A stretch of DNA of 64,000 nucleotides from Psychromonas aquimarina ATCC BAA-1526 (lineage in GTDB: Bacteria; Pseudomonadota; Gammaproteobacteria; Enterobacterales; Psychromonadaceae): assembly GCF_000428725.1 (NCBI RefSeq), contig NZ_KE386793.1, forward strand, positions 128,014-192,013, read 5' to 3'. This document shows positions 28,274 through 38,146 of the stretch, in pieces. Below the pieces are notes generated by a model. The model was given only the letters and a program-made list of their open reading frames with translations. It searched no databases and was not told the origin of the DNA. A program made the position numbers and the translations under genes. Position 1 is the first letter of the stretch, and every line of letters begins with the position of its first letter.

Positions 28274-29731
28274 ATGCGCGACAAAATAAAACGGACACCT
28301 GCTCAGTGGATAGAGCTTCTTGCCAGGAAAGAGCTGCCGGCAATCACCTCGATAGCGGGTATGCTTGATAAGTTTTCTAATGATGATACCTCTTCAATTC
28401 CAAAATTAAGCCGGGCCATACTGCATGACCAGGCGTTATCTTCCTGTGTGCTTAAAGTGGTTAATAATTCTAGTCATGTTTCTATGCGCAAAGTGACCAC
28501 AGTTTCTCGAGCGTCAATTGTGCTTGGTATTCAAGCGGTCAAAAATATTTGTTTAACATCAAAAATATTAGACGGACTGCTGCAGAGTAAAAACTTAGGC
28601 CCAGAGGTTCACCAGCGTTTAACTATGTTGATGGCAAATGCTTTTTATGCGGGATTATTAGCAAAGATGATGGTGCCGGATCATGCTGATGATACTAAAG
28701 AAGAAGTTTATTTAGCGGCTATGTTATACCACATTGGAGAAACATCATTCTGGAGCACCGGCAGCGATATGGCTGAGCTGTTAATAAAAGAGGTTGATCT
28801 ACCCCCTGATAAGTTCCAGAAATATTGTGCTGCGGAATGCGGTGTCGACTTTACAGATCTCAGTATCGGTCTGGCTAAAACCTGGAATTTAGGAGAGTTA
28901 TTAATAAAATCCTTAGATCAGCCTGAATCTCGAACCATTGAGATGCAGACTATAAGTTTAGCTAATCAGCTTAGTGCCGCTATTGCTTCGCCTCCAAAAA
29001 CGAAGGCTGAGTTTGATCTGATCTTGAAAAGAATAAGTAAGATAATGAAAATTGAGGTGCGCTTTTTAAAAGAAAGAATTGAGCATACTAGAGAGTTAGC
29101 CATTGAATTATTAAGTTCATACGGTGCTTCTGTGCTGGAAAAACATATTAAAGCGCTGCCGAAAGCCTCCCATTTCAGTGAGCAGTCGTTACAGGCTCCG
29201 GTCCATGCGGTCAGTCAGGAAAAAGCGCTGTTATCAGCTGTCGGCGCATTAACTAAGCTGACTAAGGACGGCCGCAATATCAATGATTTTTTAACATTCA
29301 CTCTGCAGTATACCGCCCATATTCTCGGGTTTGAGCGCTGTTCATTCTGGATGCTGAGCAGTGACAAGCGAAATATTGAATCAAGAACCTCCTATGATAA
29401 TAATGGTCGTGCAGAAAGTTTTCATTGCTTAATATCGTTAAGTGACAGTGTGAATATTCTCAGTCATGTTGTGGAAATGGACAGTACCGTGCTGGTAAAT
29501 GATTACCGGGATGTAAAGTGGTGTAATTATATTACTGCTGAAATAGAAAAATTAATTGCCGGGGGGACCCTCTGTATTGCACCGGTGAAAATCGATAATA
29601 AGGTGATTGGTGTGATCAGTGCGCAGATTTTTACTAAATCAAAAAAGATCAGTGACGAGAACTATTCGCAGTTCTGCTTTTTTATTGAACACCTTAATAT
29701 GTGTTTAAGTATTATCTCCCACCAGAAATGA
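28274..29731 (+). CDS. HDOD-GAF signalling protein
   Basis: A 485-residue cytoplasmic protein with an N-terminal HDOD domain (RKELPAITSIAGMLDKFS, KLSRAILHDQALSSCVLKVVN, AAMLYHIGETSFW) and a C-terminal GAF domain (LGFERCSFWMLSSDKRNIES, TLCIAPVKIDNKVIGVISAQ). HDOD proteins are often tied to c-di-GMP, biofilm or chemotaxis signalling. The frame is open from 28082, but its first 47 codons are the repeat at 28062-28222. The first credible start is ATG 28274 (MRDKIKRTPAQW), with AGGG upstream, where the conserved protein begins. Confidence 0.85.
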   Translation: MRDKIKRTPAQWIELLARKELPAITSIAGMLDKFSNDDTSSIPKLSRAILHDQALSSCVLKVVNNSSHVSMRKVTTVSRASIVLGIQAVKNICLTSKILDGLLQSKNLGPEVHQRLTMLMANAFYAGLLAKMMVPDHADDTKEEVYLAAMLYHIGETSFWSTGSDMAELLIKEVDLPPDKFQKYCAAECGVDFTDLSIGLAKTWNLGELLIKSLDQPESRTIEMQTISLANQLSAAIASPPKTKAEFDLILKRISKIMKIEVRFLKERIEHTRELAIELLSSYGASVLEKHIKALPKASHFSEQSLQAPVHAVSQEKALLSAVGALTKLTKDGRNINDFLTFTLQYTAHILGFERCSFWMLSSDKRNIESRTSYDNNGRAESFHCLISLSDSVNILSHVVEMDSTVLVNDYRDVKWCNYITAEIEKLIAGGTLCIAPVKIDNKVIGVISAQIFTKSKKISDENYSQFCFFIEHLNMCLSIISHQK

Positions 29732-29740
29732 TGGTAAAAG

Positions 29741-29768
29741 ATCAAGCCGCTTAAATCAGCGGCTTGAT
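29741..29768. terminator. Bidirectional terminator between convergent genes
   Basis: A perfect 10-bp stem (ATCAAGCCGC/GCGGCTTGAT). The minus strand has a CTTTTACC tract after it, so it suits the DUF2750 gene best. Confidence 0.7.
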
Positions 29769-29787
29769 AAACAGCTGCTGATTTGCT

Positions 29788-30147
29788 TTATAAAACTTCG
29801 ATATCAACCAGAGACTGAGTAAATTCAGGCAGATCAATTTCTAAATCATTTTCTTCGCCGATCCAGTTAATACCGATCACTACACCGTCCTTAACAAGAT
29901 CATCAATCCAGAACTCTAACCAGTCAGCTAAAGTGATGGCTGCCGGCAGGTAGTCTTTCCACTCTTCGGTGCAGTGTACAGCGGCAAGTTCCGCGCTGGA
30001 CCAAAGCGGCATAACTTCTGTTTCTTCATAGTTAAGTGAGTCAAGTACAACCCAGTCTTCACTCTTTGTATCCTGCAGCGCCCACAACTGCTGAGTTGGT
30101 TTAACTTCTGATAGAAACGTAAGCAGTGTCTGATTGGTATCTTTCAT
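29788..30147 (-). CDS. DUF2750-like protein
   Basis: A roughly 119-residue acidic, Trp-rich soluble protein (QLWALQDTKSEDWVVLD, VMPLWSSAELAAVHC, TLADWLEFWIDDL, VIGINWIGEENDLEI). The pattern of ELW/LW and a terminal W-x-x-x-L fits DUF2750, a family of unknown function; this is recall, not a search. An ATG at 30159 would add four residues, but GAG stands 8 bases before the ATG at 30147. Confidence 0.75.
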   Translation of the reverse strand: MKDTNQTLLTFLSEVKPTQQLWALQDTKSEDWVVLDSLNYEETEVMPLWSSAELAAVHCTEEWKDYLPAAITLADWLEFWIDDLVKDGVVIGINWIGEENDLEIDLPEFTQSLVDIEVL

Positions 30148-30159
30148 GATATTTCTCAT

Positions 30160-30503
30160 TTTTGTAAATTATAAGCCAGCAGTATACGGAGATCTGTCAG
30201 AATTGACAGCTTAACAGCAGGAGTATACAGACTGCTGTTTCAATAAATTATCCTTGTAAAATTATGATGTTAAATGCTGGTGGAATAAAAATATCAAGAG
30301 AGTCAGTTACTTATATTCGGTTGCATGAAAATCTATAGAGAGTGTATGAATTTCCAATAAAATCAACCATATTAAAGCGATTATTTTTAAGTTGTGAGCT
30401 GATATAGCTTTTTATAATTAATCCCTTCTTTGTTAAAGCGTAACTGCTGAACTAGCCTAAGATTGTTTTGTTCATATAAATTTGTCTATATATTTATTAA
30501 TTT
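30160..30503. other. Intergenic region with two small hairpins, upstream of the chemosensory operon
   Basis: Two hairpins follow each other: CTGTCA/TGACAG (30194-30209) and AACAGCAG/CTGCTGTT (30213-30239). They lie in the probable leader of the DUF2750 gene on the minus strand. The rest is AT-rich and should hold the promoter of the chemosensory operon. Confidence 0.4.
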
Positions 30504-30512
30504 GAGGTGGTA

Positions 30513-31703
30513 ATGCATCGCGATAAATACATTTATATTATTTCTTTTCTCGCATCTGTTGTACTGGCTGCAGTTATCAATGTTCTTGCTGAACTACAGA
30601 TTCTTAATGTTCTGACTGTGTTTCCTATTTTGCTGGTGACGATCATTTTTACTGCTGTGTTACTTGTCAGTAAAGTTAACAGTAAAAATCTGATTCAATA
30701 TCAGTCTCTGCTTGCTAAGCAGGAGCCTCAAAACTTAAAAATAGAGCAGGCAGTTAGCGATTTTGAACATCTATTTGTTGAAGTGATTCCTGTTATTGAG
30801 AAGCAGATAAATGTATCTAAAGATTTTGTGGAAAAAGAGATAACAACATTAACGGACACCTTTGTTTTGATGACCGAGCAGATTAGTCAGATTGAAGCAA
30901 ATCAGTCCGGGGGCAGAGGCAGTCTGATTGATCATCTGTTAACTGATTCAAAAGCGGTTCTGCTGCAGGTGTTTGAAGAGCTGAATCGCCTTAATGATGC
31001 TGAAATGAGTATGGTTGAAGAGATTAGAACTTTATCAGCACATACTTTGCAGCTGGATGAGATGGCGAAAGAGGTGCGCAGCGTTGCTGAAAATATCAAC
31101 TTGCTGGCGTTAAATGCAGCTATTGAAGCTGCTCGAGCCGGCGAGCAGGGGCGCGGTTTTGCGGTGGTTGCTGATGAGGTTAGAAAACTAGCACAAAGCT
31201 CTGCGGCAACAGGTAAACGGATCAGCTCAACGGTTAGTGCCATAAATGATGCAATGAAATCTACGTTAGCTACTGTAGAGGTAACTAGAAATTCAGATGA
31301 AAAAAGTATCTGTGAATTAGAGACACATATAGAAGGTGTTTTATCTGAAATAAAAGAGTCGTTAACCCTGTTTGAAAAAAGTACAGAAATATTAACGGAA
31401 AATAACTGCAAAGTTCAAGAAGATATCTACCAGGTGATAACCACGCTGCAGTTTCAGGATCGAGTCTGTCAGATGCTTGAGCATGCAAAAAGTAATCTCA
31501 ATGATCTGCTGAAAATAGCTGCTGGACATCATGCTGTTAAGTTACAGGATAAAGCGCAGCAGTCGATATCGGTAAAAGAGATTATGGACAGTATGGAGCT
31601 GCGCTACACCATGCCCGAAGAGCTGCTTAATCACCAGGCCGCAGTCGATCCTGGTAAAAAAACGGATGATGCAGCAACAGGTGATGATCTGACATTTTTT
31701 TAA
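30513..31703 (+). CDS. Membrane-anchored chemoreceptor-like protein without periplasmic sensor, first gene of the che operon
   Basis: A 396-residue protein with two adjacent membrane helices (about residues 8-27 and 35-55) joined by a very short loop, so it has no periplasmic sensor domain. A long coiled-coil follows, with the signalling-tip sequence [21 protein letters not shown] and [14 protein letters not shown]-terminal segment ([20 protein letters not shown]) occurs in other receptors of chemosensory operons. It probably senses a cytoplasmic or membrane signal. The start is ATG 30513 after GAGGTGG; an upstream GTG at 30507 lies inside that ribosome site. cheY begins 25 bases downstream. 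Confidence 0.88.
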   Translation: MHRDKYIYIISFLASVVLAAVINVLAELQILNVLTVFPILLVTIIFTAVLLVSKVNSKNLIQYQSLLAKQEPQNLKIEQAVSDFEHLFVEVIPVIEKQINVSKDFVEKEITTLTDTFVLMTEQISQIEANQSGGRGSLIDHLLTDSKAVLLQVFEELNRLNDAEMSMVEEIRTLSAHTLQLDEMAKEVRSVAENINLLALNAAIEAARAGEQGRGFAVVADEVRKLAQSSAATGKRISSTVSAINDAMKSTLATVEVTRNSDEKSICELETHIEGVLSEIKESLTLFEKSTEILTENNCKVQEDIYQVITTLQFQDRVCQMLEHAKSNLNDLLKIAAGHHAVKLQDKAQQSISVKEIMDSMELRYTMPEELLNHQAAVDPGKKTDDAATGDDLTFF

Positions 31704-31728
31704 CTTATAAACTAAATAGGCACCAGAT

Positions 31729-32112
31729 ATGGCTAAAACAATTATGGTTGTTGATGACTCAGCATCAATTAGACAAGTCGTAAGTCTGACTCTGAAAGGG
31801 GCTGGTTTTGAAGTGATTACCGCCAATGATGGTAAAGATGCGCTGGCAAAGCTGGAAGTATCGCAGGCAAATAAAACCAAAATCAACCTCATTATTACTG
31901 ATGTAAATATGCCGTTTATGGATGGTATTACCCTGGTAAAAGAAGCAAAAAAATTACCGGCATATAAATTTACCCCGATGATGATGTTAACAACGGAAGC
32001 CTCCGATTCCAAAAAACAGCAGGGAAGAGGGGCGGGAGCTAAAGCATGGTTAGTTAAACCATTTCAGCCTCCAATGTTATTAACAGCCGTTTCAAAACTG
32101 GTCCTGCCTTAA
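31729..32112 (+). CDS. cheY: CheY-like response regulator
   Basis: A 127-residue single receiver domain. The acidic pocket Asp9-Asp10 (MVVDDSAS), the phospho-acceptor Asp58 (LIITDVNMPFMDG), the switch Thr in MLTTEAS and the Lys in WLVKPF are all present. As part of this operon it should be phosphorylated by the CheA encoded 355 bases downstream. Whether it drives the flagellar motor or another output is unclear. Confidence 0.95.
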   Translation: MAKTIMVVDDSASIRQVVSLTLKGAGFEVITANDGKDALAKLEVSQANKTKINLIITDVNMPFMDGITLVKEAKKLPAYKFTPMMMLTTEASDSKKQQGRGAGAKAWLVKPFQPPMLLTAVSKLVLP

Positions 32113-32137
32113 ACGTTACTGCTGCTGGAGTCTGCTG

Positions 32138-32464
32138 ATGGCGATTGAAATTACAAATACAAATGATTTAGAAACACTGATAAATATTAATGACGAAATG
32201 ACAATTTATACCGTGCTTGAGCATAAAAATTGTCTGTTAACGCATCTGCAGGCCGGGCAGACACTAAATATTGATTTGTCTGCGGTCTCTGAAATTGACA
32301 GTGCAGGTATACAGTTATTAATTTTTTTGAAAAAAACAGCTGATAAATTAGGCAGTGATTTCAATCTGCTGCATCACAGTCAGTCTGTTTTCGAGGTGAT
32401 TGAACTGTTTAATTTAACTGATTTTTTTGCCGATCCTATTGTGCTGCCAGCTGAGTGGAAATAG
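32138..32464 (+). CDS. STAS-domain protein in the chemosensory operon
   Basis: A 108-residue STAS domain (anti-sigma-factor-antagonist fold). The loop with the usual phospho-serine site reads IDSAGIQLLIFLKK, so the Ser is kept. STAS proteins bind partners in a phosphorylation-dependent manner. Its place between cheY and cheA (cheA starts 3 bases after its stop) suggests a regulatory partner in this pathway. The role is inference. Confidence 0.85.
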   Translation: MAIEITNTNDLETLININDEMTIYTVLEHKNCLLTHLQAGQTLNIDLSAVSEIDSAGIQLLIFLKKTADKLGSDFNLLHHSQSVFEVIELFNLTDFFADPIVLPAEWK

Positions 32465-32466
32465 TC

Positions 32467-34623
32467 ATGAATGATTTAGATGCCGCATTAATTACCTTTA
32501 CCCAGGAAGCACAAGAGCTGCTGGATGAGATGGAAAGTTCACTGCTTGTGTTAGAAGACACGCCGGATGATGCAGAAGTGATTAATTGTGTATTCAGAGC
32601 GATGCATACTATTAAAGGTTCATCCGGATTGTTCGGATTTAACCATATTGTTAGTTTTACCCATCAGGCTGAAACGGTATTAGATCAGGTGCGTGATGGA
32701 AGCAGGCAGATCGATGCACAGCTAATATCAGTATTATTAGACTGCCGCGATCATACTGCCCGGCTGCTTGCATACAGTCTGGAGTATCCGGAGCAGCCTT
32801 TAGAAGAGGAACTGCAGAGAAACGGCGAGCTGTTAAGCGAGTGTCTAACATCCGCCCAGTCGTCAGCAGTCAAAGGGCAGGAAAAATCTGACAATATTGA
32901 GTTAGAAAGTGCTCCTGAAGGAAAAAGCCGTGCGGATTTGAGCGGCAACTGGCTGATCACGCTTCTGTTTAAAAAAGATGCTTTCAGAATGGGTGTTGAT
33001 CCTTTGTCATTTATTCGTTATTTGAAAACATTAGGAGAGATTAGAGCGCTTTTACTTTTTGATAAAGCCGTTCCGCAAGGAGATGAATTCGATCCGGAAA
33101 GCTGCTATCTGCATTATAAAATAGCTTTTTCAAGTGAAGCTGACAAACAGCAGATTGAAGACGTTTTTGAGTTTGCGGCAGATGACTGTGAAATTAAAAT
33201 ATTAGCTCCCTCGGCAAAATCAGTAGAGTACTTGGCATTATTAGAGGATCTGCCTGAAGATGAAACAGCCCGTTTAGGGGAGATGTTAGTTAAGGTCGGC
33301 GTGTTAACCGTCAATGATGTTGCCAGAGCACTGCATACTCAAGAGCATTCTCAAGAAGAGAGTAAACCCATTGGTGAAATACTGGTTGAGCAGAATGTTA
33401 TTCAGTCGAAAATTGTTGAGCAGGCGGTAAAAAAACAGCAGCAGGTAAAACAAAAAGTTTCTTCTGAATCCAACTATATCCGCGTTGATTCAACAAAATT
33501 AGGGCACTTAATTAATTTAGTCGGTGAGCTGGTAATCTCCGGTGCCGCTATGGATTTAATGATTGAGAAAAGCGGCCTGGATGAAGCTGAAGAGGTCTCG
33601 GCAACCATGTCGTCACTGGTTAGTAATATTAGAGATACAGCATTAGAGCTGCGAATGGTGCCGATTGGTGAAACATTCTCCCGTTTTAGACGTGTCGTTC
33701 GGGACGTCAGTAAAGAGCTGGGTAAAAATATTGACCTTGAAATAACCGGCGGTGAAACCGAGCTTGATAAAACTGTTGTTGAAAAGATCAACGATCCGTT
33801 GACTCACCTTATTCGTAATTCATTAGACCACGGCATTGAATCACCAGAGCAGCGTTTAGCTGCCGGCAAGTCAGAGCAGGGCTCAATTCACCTTAATGCA
33901 TTTCATGATTCCGGGCATATTGTTATTCAAATCGTTGATGATGGTGCCGGTCTTAATAAAGATAAAATATTAGAAAAAGCGGTTGCTAAAGGCATTGTTA
34001 GCGAAGATGCAAATCTTTCCGATCAGGAAATTTATAATTTAATCTTTGCTGCTGGTTTAAGTACCAAAAAACAGGCTAATGATCTTTCCGGACGTGGTGT
34101 CGGTATGGATGTGGTGCGTAGAAATATTGAAGGCTTACGCGGCAGTGTCAATATTGACAGCATTGAACAGCAGGGCACAAAAATCACCATACAGCTGCCT
34201 TTAACGCTGGCAATTATTGACGGGTTTATGGTTGGAGCTGATGGTGAGCGATACATTATTCCTTTAAGTATGGTCGAGGAATGTGTCGAAATGAATGAAA
34301 AAGAGTGGCAGCTCGATGCAGTGCAGAATTACGTCAATCTGCGCGGCAGTGCTATGCCTTACTTAAAACTTTCAGAATACTTTAATCCGGGTAAACAGTT
34401 TAATAAAAGAGCAAGACAAAGTCTGGTAGTTGTACGGGTTGGTAAAGAACGCGCCGGTTTTGTGGTAGATGAACTGCACGGTGAGCAGCAGACGGTAATT
34501 AAACCGCTGGGACAAATTTTTGAAAACATAGAAGGGTTAAGCGGAGCCACCGTATTAGGTGATGGAAATGTAGCTCTGATCCTTAATGTAAAAAGTTTAA
34601 TTAATAAGGTAACGGTAGTTTAG
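32467..34623 (+). CDS. cheA: Chemotaxis histidine kinase CheA with MshEN-like repeats
   Basis: A 718-residue CheA. The HPt domain carries phospho-acceptor His47 (AMHTIKGSSGLFGF). A middle region (about 150-255) may bind the response regulator. Residues 269-292 and 301-324 form two 24-residue repeats of the type R-L-G-E-x-L-V-x-x-G ... L-x-x-Q. Dimerisation (LGHLINLVGELVISGAAM), the ATPase core (HLIRNSLDHGIESPEQR, QIVDDGAGLN, GLSTKKQANDLSGRGVGMDV) and a CheW-like end (GFVVDELHGEQQTVIKPLG) follow. The start at 32467 (MNDLDAAL) is chosen over an in-frame GTG at 32455 because it aligns with the HPt domain and has a better-placed GGAA. The repeats resemble the c-di-GMP-binding MshEN motif. Confidence 0.95.
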   Translation: MNDLDAALITFTQEAQELLDEMESSLLVLEDTPDDAEVINCVFRAMHTIKGSSGLFGFNHIVSFTHQAETVLDQVRDGSRQIDAQLISVLLDCRDHTARLLAYSLEYPEQPLEEELQRNGELLSECLTSAQSSAVKGQEKSDNIELESAPEGKSRADLSGNWLITLLFKKDAFRMGVDPLSFIRYLKTLGEIRALLLFDKAVPQGDEFDPESCYLHYKIAFSSEADKQQIEDVFEFAADDCEIKILAPSAKSVEYLALLEDLPEDETARLGEMLVKVGVLTVNDVARALHTQEHSQEESKPIGEILVEQNVIQSKIVEQAVKKQQQVKQKVSSESNYIRVDSTKLGHLINLVGELVISGAAMDLMIEKSGLDEAEEVSATMSSLVSNIRDTALELRMVPIGETFSRFRRVVRDVSKELGKNIDLEITGGETELDKTVVEKINDPLTHLIRNSLDHGIESPEQRLAAGKSEQGSIHLNAFHDSGHIVIQIVDDGAGLNKDKILEKAVAKGIVSEDANLSDQEIYNLIFAAGLSTKKQANDLSGRGVGMDVVRRNIEGLRGSVNIDSIEQQGTKITIQLPLTLAIIDGFMVGADGERYIIPLSMVEECVEMNEKEWQLDAVQNYVNLRGSAMPYLKLSEYFNPGKQFNKRARQSLVVVRVGKERAGFVVDELHGEQQTVIKPLGQIFENIEGLSGATVLGDGNVALILNVKSLINKVTVV

Positions 34624-34668
34624 CGTAATTTTAACTGAGTAATTTTTTATATAATTGGAAGGTAAGCC

Positions 34669-37443
34669 ATGAACTTAAAAAATGTATCAATGAAGGTAAA
34701 ATTAGTTGGATTAATGCTGTTGATCAGTTTAATTCCGCTGGTGATTGTCGCGTATTTTTCATCGGGAAGTGCATCTGATGCATTATTTAAAGAGTCTTTT
34801 AGGCAGCTCAATGCCATGCGCACGGTTAAGCATTCGCAGCTGGAGCGTTTTTTTGATGAGCGTGAAGGAGATCTTGGTGTGTTGATGGAAACAACATCAG
34901 CTCTGCTTGATTCTCAGGTGTCAAAGCTGCAGGCACTGCAGGATTTAAAAATATCCAGCATGGAAAACTTATTTGAAGCGACGGAAGCAAATATTAAAAT
35001 TGCTAAGGATGATCCGTATTTATCTGAAGGTTTTTATGCCATTAATAATGTCTTTGAATTCGGTATTGGATCTGAACAGTGGCAGCAGCAGGTTGAGCAG
35101 TACGATCCTCGATTTCAAGATATTGTTAATGATACCGGCTGGTATGATCTGTTTTTAATCAATCCGCAGGGCGATATTATATACAGTACGGCTAAAGAGT
35201 CGGATCTTGGATTGAACCTTTTAAATGATCAGCTGCTGAAGGACAGCTCATTAGCCGGCGCGTTTGCGCAGGCTGTTAAGGGCGGACAGGAAGAGTTAGC
35301 AATTGGTGATTTTAAACCTTATGCACCTTCTAACGGTGATCAGGCCGCATTTGTTGTCGGCCGGTTACAGTTTGCTGAAGGTTATATTGCAATGCAGTTG
35401 TCCACAGATCCGATTAATACAATTGTACAGCCGCGTATCGGTATGGGAAAAACCTCTGAGACCTATCTGGTCGGTCAGGTAGATAATGTCAGCAGCTACC
35501 GAAGCGATCGTGTTGTTAAGTCGGGAAAAATAGGTGGAAAAAAATCCAGTGAACTTATAAAGCAGGCATTAGCTGGCCAGTCTAAAACGGAAATCGTTGT
35601 CGGCAGTACCGGAAGTGTTGAACTGGTGGCTAGTAGCCCGTTAAATATCAATGGATTGAACTGGGCTTCGATTACTTCCGGTAGTTTAGAAGAGGTATTA
35701 GCGGTTAAAACTAAGGGGGATAAACAGGATTATTTTGAAAAGTATGTTGAAAAATACGGTTATTACGACCTGTTTTTAATTCACCCTAACGGACAGGTAT
35801 TTTACAGTGTAGGTAAAGAAAAAGATTATCAGACTAATATGGTCAATGGTAAATACCGTGATTCAGGACTGGGTAAGTTAGTACGCCAGGTTTTACAAAC
35901 TGGGCAGTACGGTATTACTGATTTTGCACCCTATGCGCCGAGTAATGATCAGCCGGCTGCTTTTATCGCACAGCCGTATATGAAAGACGGCAAAGTTGAA
36001 CTAATTGTGGCGCTGCAGCTTTCTTTAGATTCAATCAACGCAATAATGAACCAGCGGGACGGAATGGGAGAAACTGGAGAAACCTATCTGGTCGGGGCTG
36101 ATAAATTAATGCGCTCTGATTCATTTCTGGATCCTACGGGACATTCTGTAGCCGCTTCTTTTGCCGGTACTGTCAAAAATAACGGTGTAGATACTGAAGC
36201 CGTTAAGGATGCCCTCAACGGTAACAGCGACTCTAAAGTTATTGAGGATTATAACGGCAACCAGGTATTGTCTTCCTATTCTCCAATGGAAGTTGGCGGT
36301 ACAACCTGGGTAATTCTAGCTGAGATTGATAAAGCGGAAATAATGCTCCCGGTGGAGACTCTGATTAAAAATATATCAATGATTTCAGCCGCCTTCTGCA
36401 TATTAATTATTATTGTTGCTTACTTTTTTGCCCTTAGTATCACCAAGCCTGTTATTAAAGGAGTTGTATTTGCACAGGAGTTATCAAAAGGTAACCTGAT
36501 TGCTCATCTTGAGGTTGATCAGAAGGATGAGATTGGCCAGTTAAGTAACGCATTGATTTTAATGCGCGATCAGATAAAAGGTGTGATTGAAACCGTGCGC
36601 AGCGGCGCTGATAATTTAGCAAGTGCGTCGCAGGAGGTCAGTGCAACAGCACAAACCATCAGCCAGGGGGCGGTTGAACAGTCAAGCAGTGTTGAATCAA
36701 CCAGTACGTCGGTAGAGCAGCTTAATTCATCTGTACAGCAGAATGCGGAAAATGCCAGTGTTACAGAAAAAATGGCGACCAGCTCAGCCGATGATGCGCA
36801 GCAGGGCGCTACTGCGGTAACGGATACCGTTACGGCAATGAAACATATTGCTAAGAAAATCCGTCTGATTGAAGATATTTCTTATAAAACCAATTTATTA
36901 TCATTGAATGCAGCTATTGAAGCGGCTTCTGCCGGAGAGCATGGTAAAGGCTTTGCCGTTGTTGCCGCTGAAGTAAGAAAACTTGCTGAAAGCAGCCGTG
37001 TTACTGCGGAGGAGATTAGTGAACTGGCCAGTGACAGTGTGGATATTGCAGAAAAAGCCGGTGTGTTAATCACTGAAGTAGTGCCTAATATTGTTAAAAC
37101 ATCTGATTTAGTACAGGAAATAAGTGCATCGTCAGGCGAGCAGGCAAGCGGTATTGCGCAGATCAGTGAAGCTATGAGTCAGCTGGATAAAGCGACGCAG
37201 CAGAATGCGGCTGCTTCCGAAGAGCTGGCTGCAACCTCTGAAGAATTAAGCGGCCAGGCGGAGCAGTTACAGCAGTCTGTTGCATATTTTAAACTGATTG
37301 AAGGCGGCGGTGCAGCAGCTGACCCTGCGCTGGATTCTATTCACCTGAAACGACCAATGGTTGCGGTGAGTCCGGAGCATATACCACGCCCGGCCAATTT
37401 AAATGAAGTGCATATTAATGAACAGGACTTTGAAAAGTTTTAA
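34669..37443 (+). CDS. Large chemoreceptor with duplicated sensor module and C-terminal pentapeptide
   Basis: A 924-residue receptor. TM1 (about 10-28) is followed by about 530 periplasmic residues containing the same module twice: [17 protein letters not shown] with [12 protein letters not shown], and [16 protein letters not shown] with [12 protein letters not shown]. These look like Cache-type folds in tandem. TM2 (about 568-592), HAMP and the signalling domain (tip [20 protein letters not shown]) follow. A flexible linker ends in DFEKF (920-924), which fits the x-[HFYW]-x-x-[HFYW] pattern of CheR/CheB-binding pentapeptides. No other receptor here has one, and cheR, cheD and cheB lie just downstream, so it is probably the pathway's dedicated receptor. 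Confidence 0.92.
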   Translation: MNLKNVSMKVKLVGLMLLISLIPLVIVAYFSSGSASDALFKESFRQLNAMRTVKHSQLERFFDEREGDLGVLMETTSALLDSQVSKLQALQDLKISSMENLFEATEANIKIAKDDPYLSEGFYAINNVFEFGIGSEQWQQQVEQYDPRFQDIVNDTGWYDLFLINPQGDIIYSTAKESDLGLNLLNDQLLKDSSLAGAFAQAVKGGQEELAIGDFKPYAPSNGDQAAFVVGRLQFAEGYIAMQLSTDPINTIVQPRIGMGKTSETYLVGQVDNVSSYRSDRVVKSGKIGGKKSSELIKQALAGQSKTEIVVGSTGSVELVASSPLNINGLNWASITSGSLEEVLAVKTKGDKQDYFEKYVEKYGYYDLFLIHPNGQVFYSVGKEKDYQTNMVNGKYRDSGLGKLVRQVLQTGQYGITDFAPYAPSNDQPAAFIAQPYMKDGKVELIVALQLSLDSINAIMNQRDGMGETGETYLVGADKLMRSDSFLDPTGHSVAASFAGTVKNNGVDTEAVKDALNGNSDSKVIEDYNGNQVLSSYSPMEVGGTTWVILAEIDKAEIMLPVETLIKNISMISAAFCILIIIVAYFFALSITKPVIKGVVFAQELSKGNLIAHLEVDQKDEIGQLSNALILMRDQIKGVIETVRSGADNLASASQEVSATAQTISQGAVEQSSSVESTSTSVEQLNSSVQQNAENASVTEKMATSSADDAQQGATAVTDTVTAMKHIAKKIRLIEDISYKTNLLSLNAAIEAASAGEHGKGFAVVAAEVRKLAESSRVTAEEISELASDSVDIAEKAGVLITEVVPNIVKTSDLVQEISASSGEQASGIAQISEAMSQLDKATQQNAAASEELAATSEELSGQAEQLQQSVAYFKLIEGGGAAADPALDSIHLKRPMVAVSPEHIPRPANLNEVHINEQDFEKF

Positions 37444-37454
37444 CAGTCTTGTTA

Positions 37455-37482
37455 CAGCAGTGCGGCAATCACCGCATTGCTG
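37455..37482 (+). other. Intra-operon hairpin between receptor gene and cheW
   Basis: An 11-bp stem (CAGCAGTGCGG/CCGCATTGCTG) with loop CAATCA lies in the 61-base gap. It lacks a T run, so it may stabilise or process mRNA rather than terminate it, letting the receptor be made in excess of the Che proteins. Confidence 0.6.
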
Positions 37483-37504
37483 AAATTTAAAAGTAGGAGC
37501 TGAC

Positions 37505-38053
37505 ATGAATGATTTAAGCATTAATAAAGATCAGGTTCGCAGTCACGAAACTGCAGTTATAGAGCAGCAGGGCCAGTACCTGACATTTTTAGTTGCCGAT
37601 GAAGCGCTTGGTATTGCGATTAACGATGTGAAAGAGATTATTGAAATAACCAGTATTACCCATGTGCCTATGACTCCCGACTATATTCGCGGGGTGATTA
37701 ATTTACGCGGCAATGTTGTGCCGGTTGTGGACCTGTCTGCCCGTTTAGGTCATCAAGTCAGTGAACTGAGTAAGCGCAGCTGTATCGTTTTAGTGGAAGT
37801 AAGCTGCAATGATGAAAAACAGAGCCTGGGCATGCTGGTGGATCAGGTAAAAGAGATATTAGATATTCCTGAAGATCATATTCAGCCTGCTCCAACCTTC
37901 GGCACAAATATTCGCGTTGAATTTATTCAAGCTATGGGGCGTGTTGAAGATGAGTTTATTATTCTGCTGGAGATAAGCCGGGTGCTGTCTGTTTCAGAAC
38001 TGGCTGAATTAAGTCTAATGACTGCTGCTGAGCCTGCTGCTGTTTTGGCATAA
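37505..38053 (+). CDS. cheW: Chemotaxis coupling protein CheW
   Basis: A 182-residue SH3-like adaptor linking receptors to CheA. Family segments: YLTFLVADEALGIAINDVKEI, ITHVPMTPDYIRGVINLRGN, VVPVVDLSARLG, GMLVDQVKEILDI. It has a 20-residue polar N-terminal extension compared with minimal CheW. RBS TAGGAGC. Confidence 0.95.
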   Translation: MNDLSINKDQVRSHETAVIEQQGQYLTFLVADEALGIAINDVKEIIEITSITHVPMTPDYIRGVINLRGNVVPVVDLSARLGHQVSELSKRSCIVLVEVSCNDEKQSLGMLVDQVKEILDIPEDHIQPAPTFGTNIRVEFIQAMGRVEDEFIILLEISRVLSVSELAELSLMTAAEPAAVLA

Positions 38054-38146
38054 AGCTGTATCTATGCAGCAAACAGGTTTTATGTTTATAACTTCTATTC
38101 TGCCTGCTTTTGAATTTTCATCAGCAGCTGTTTTTAGGGGAATGCT

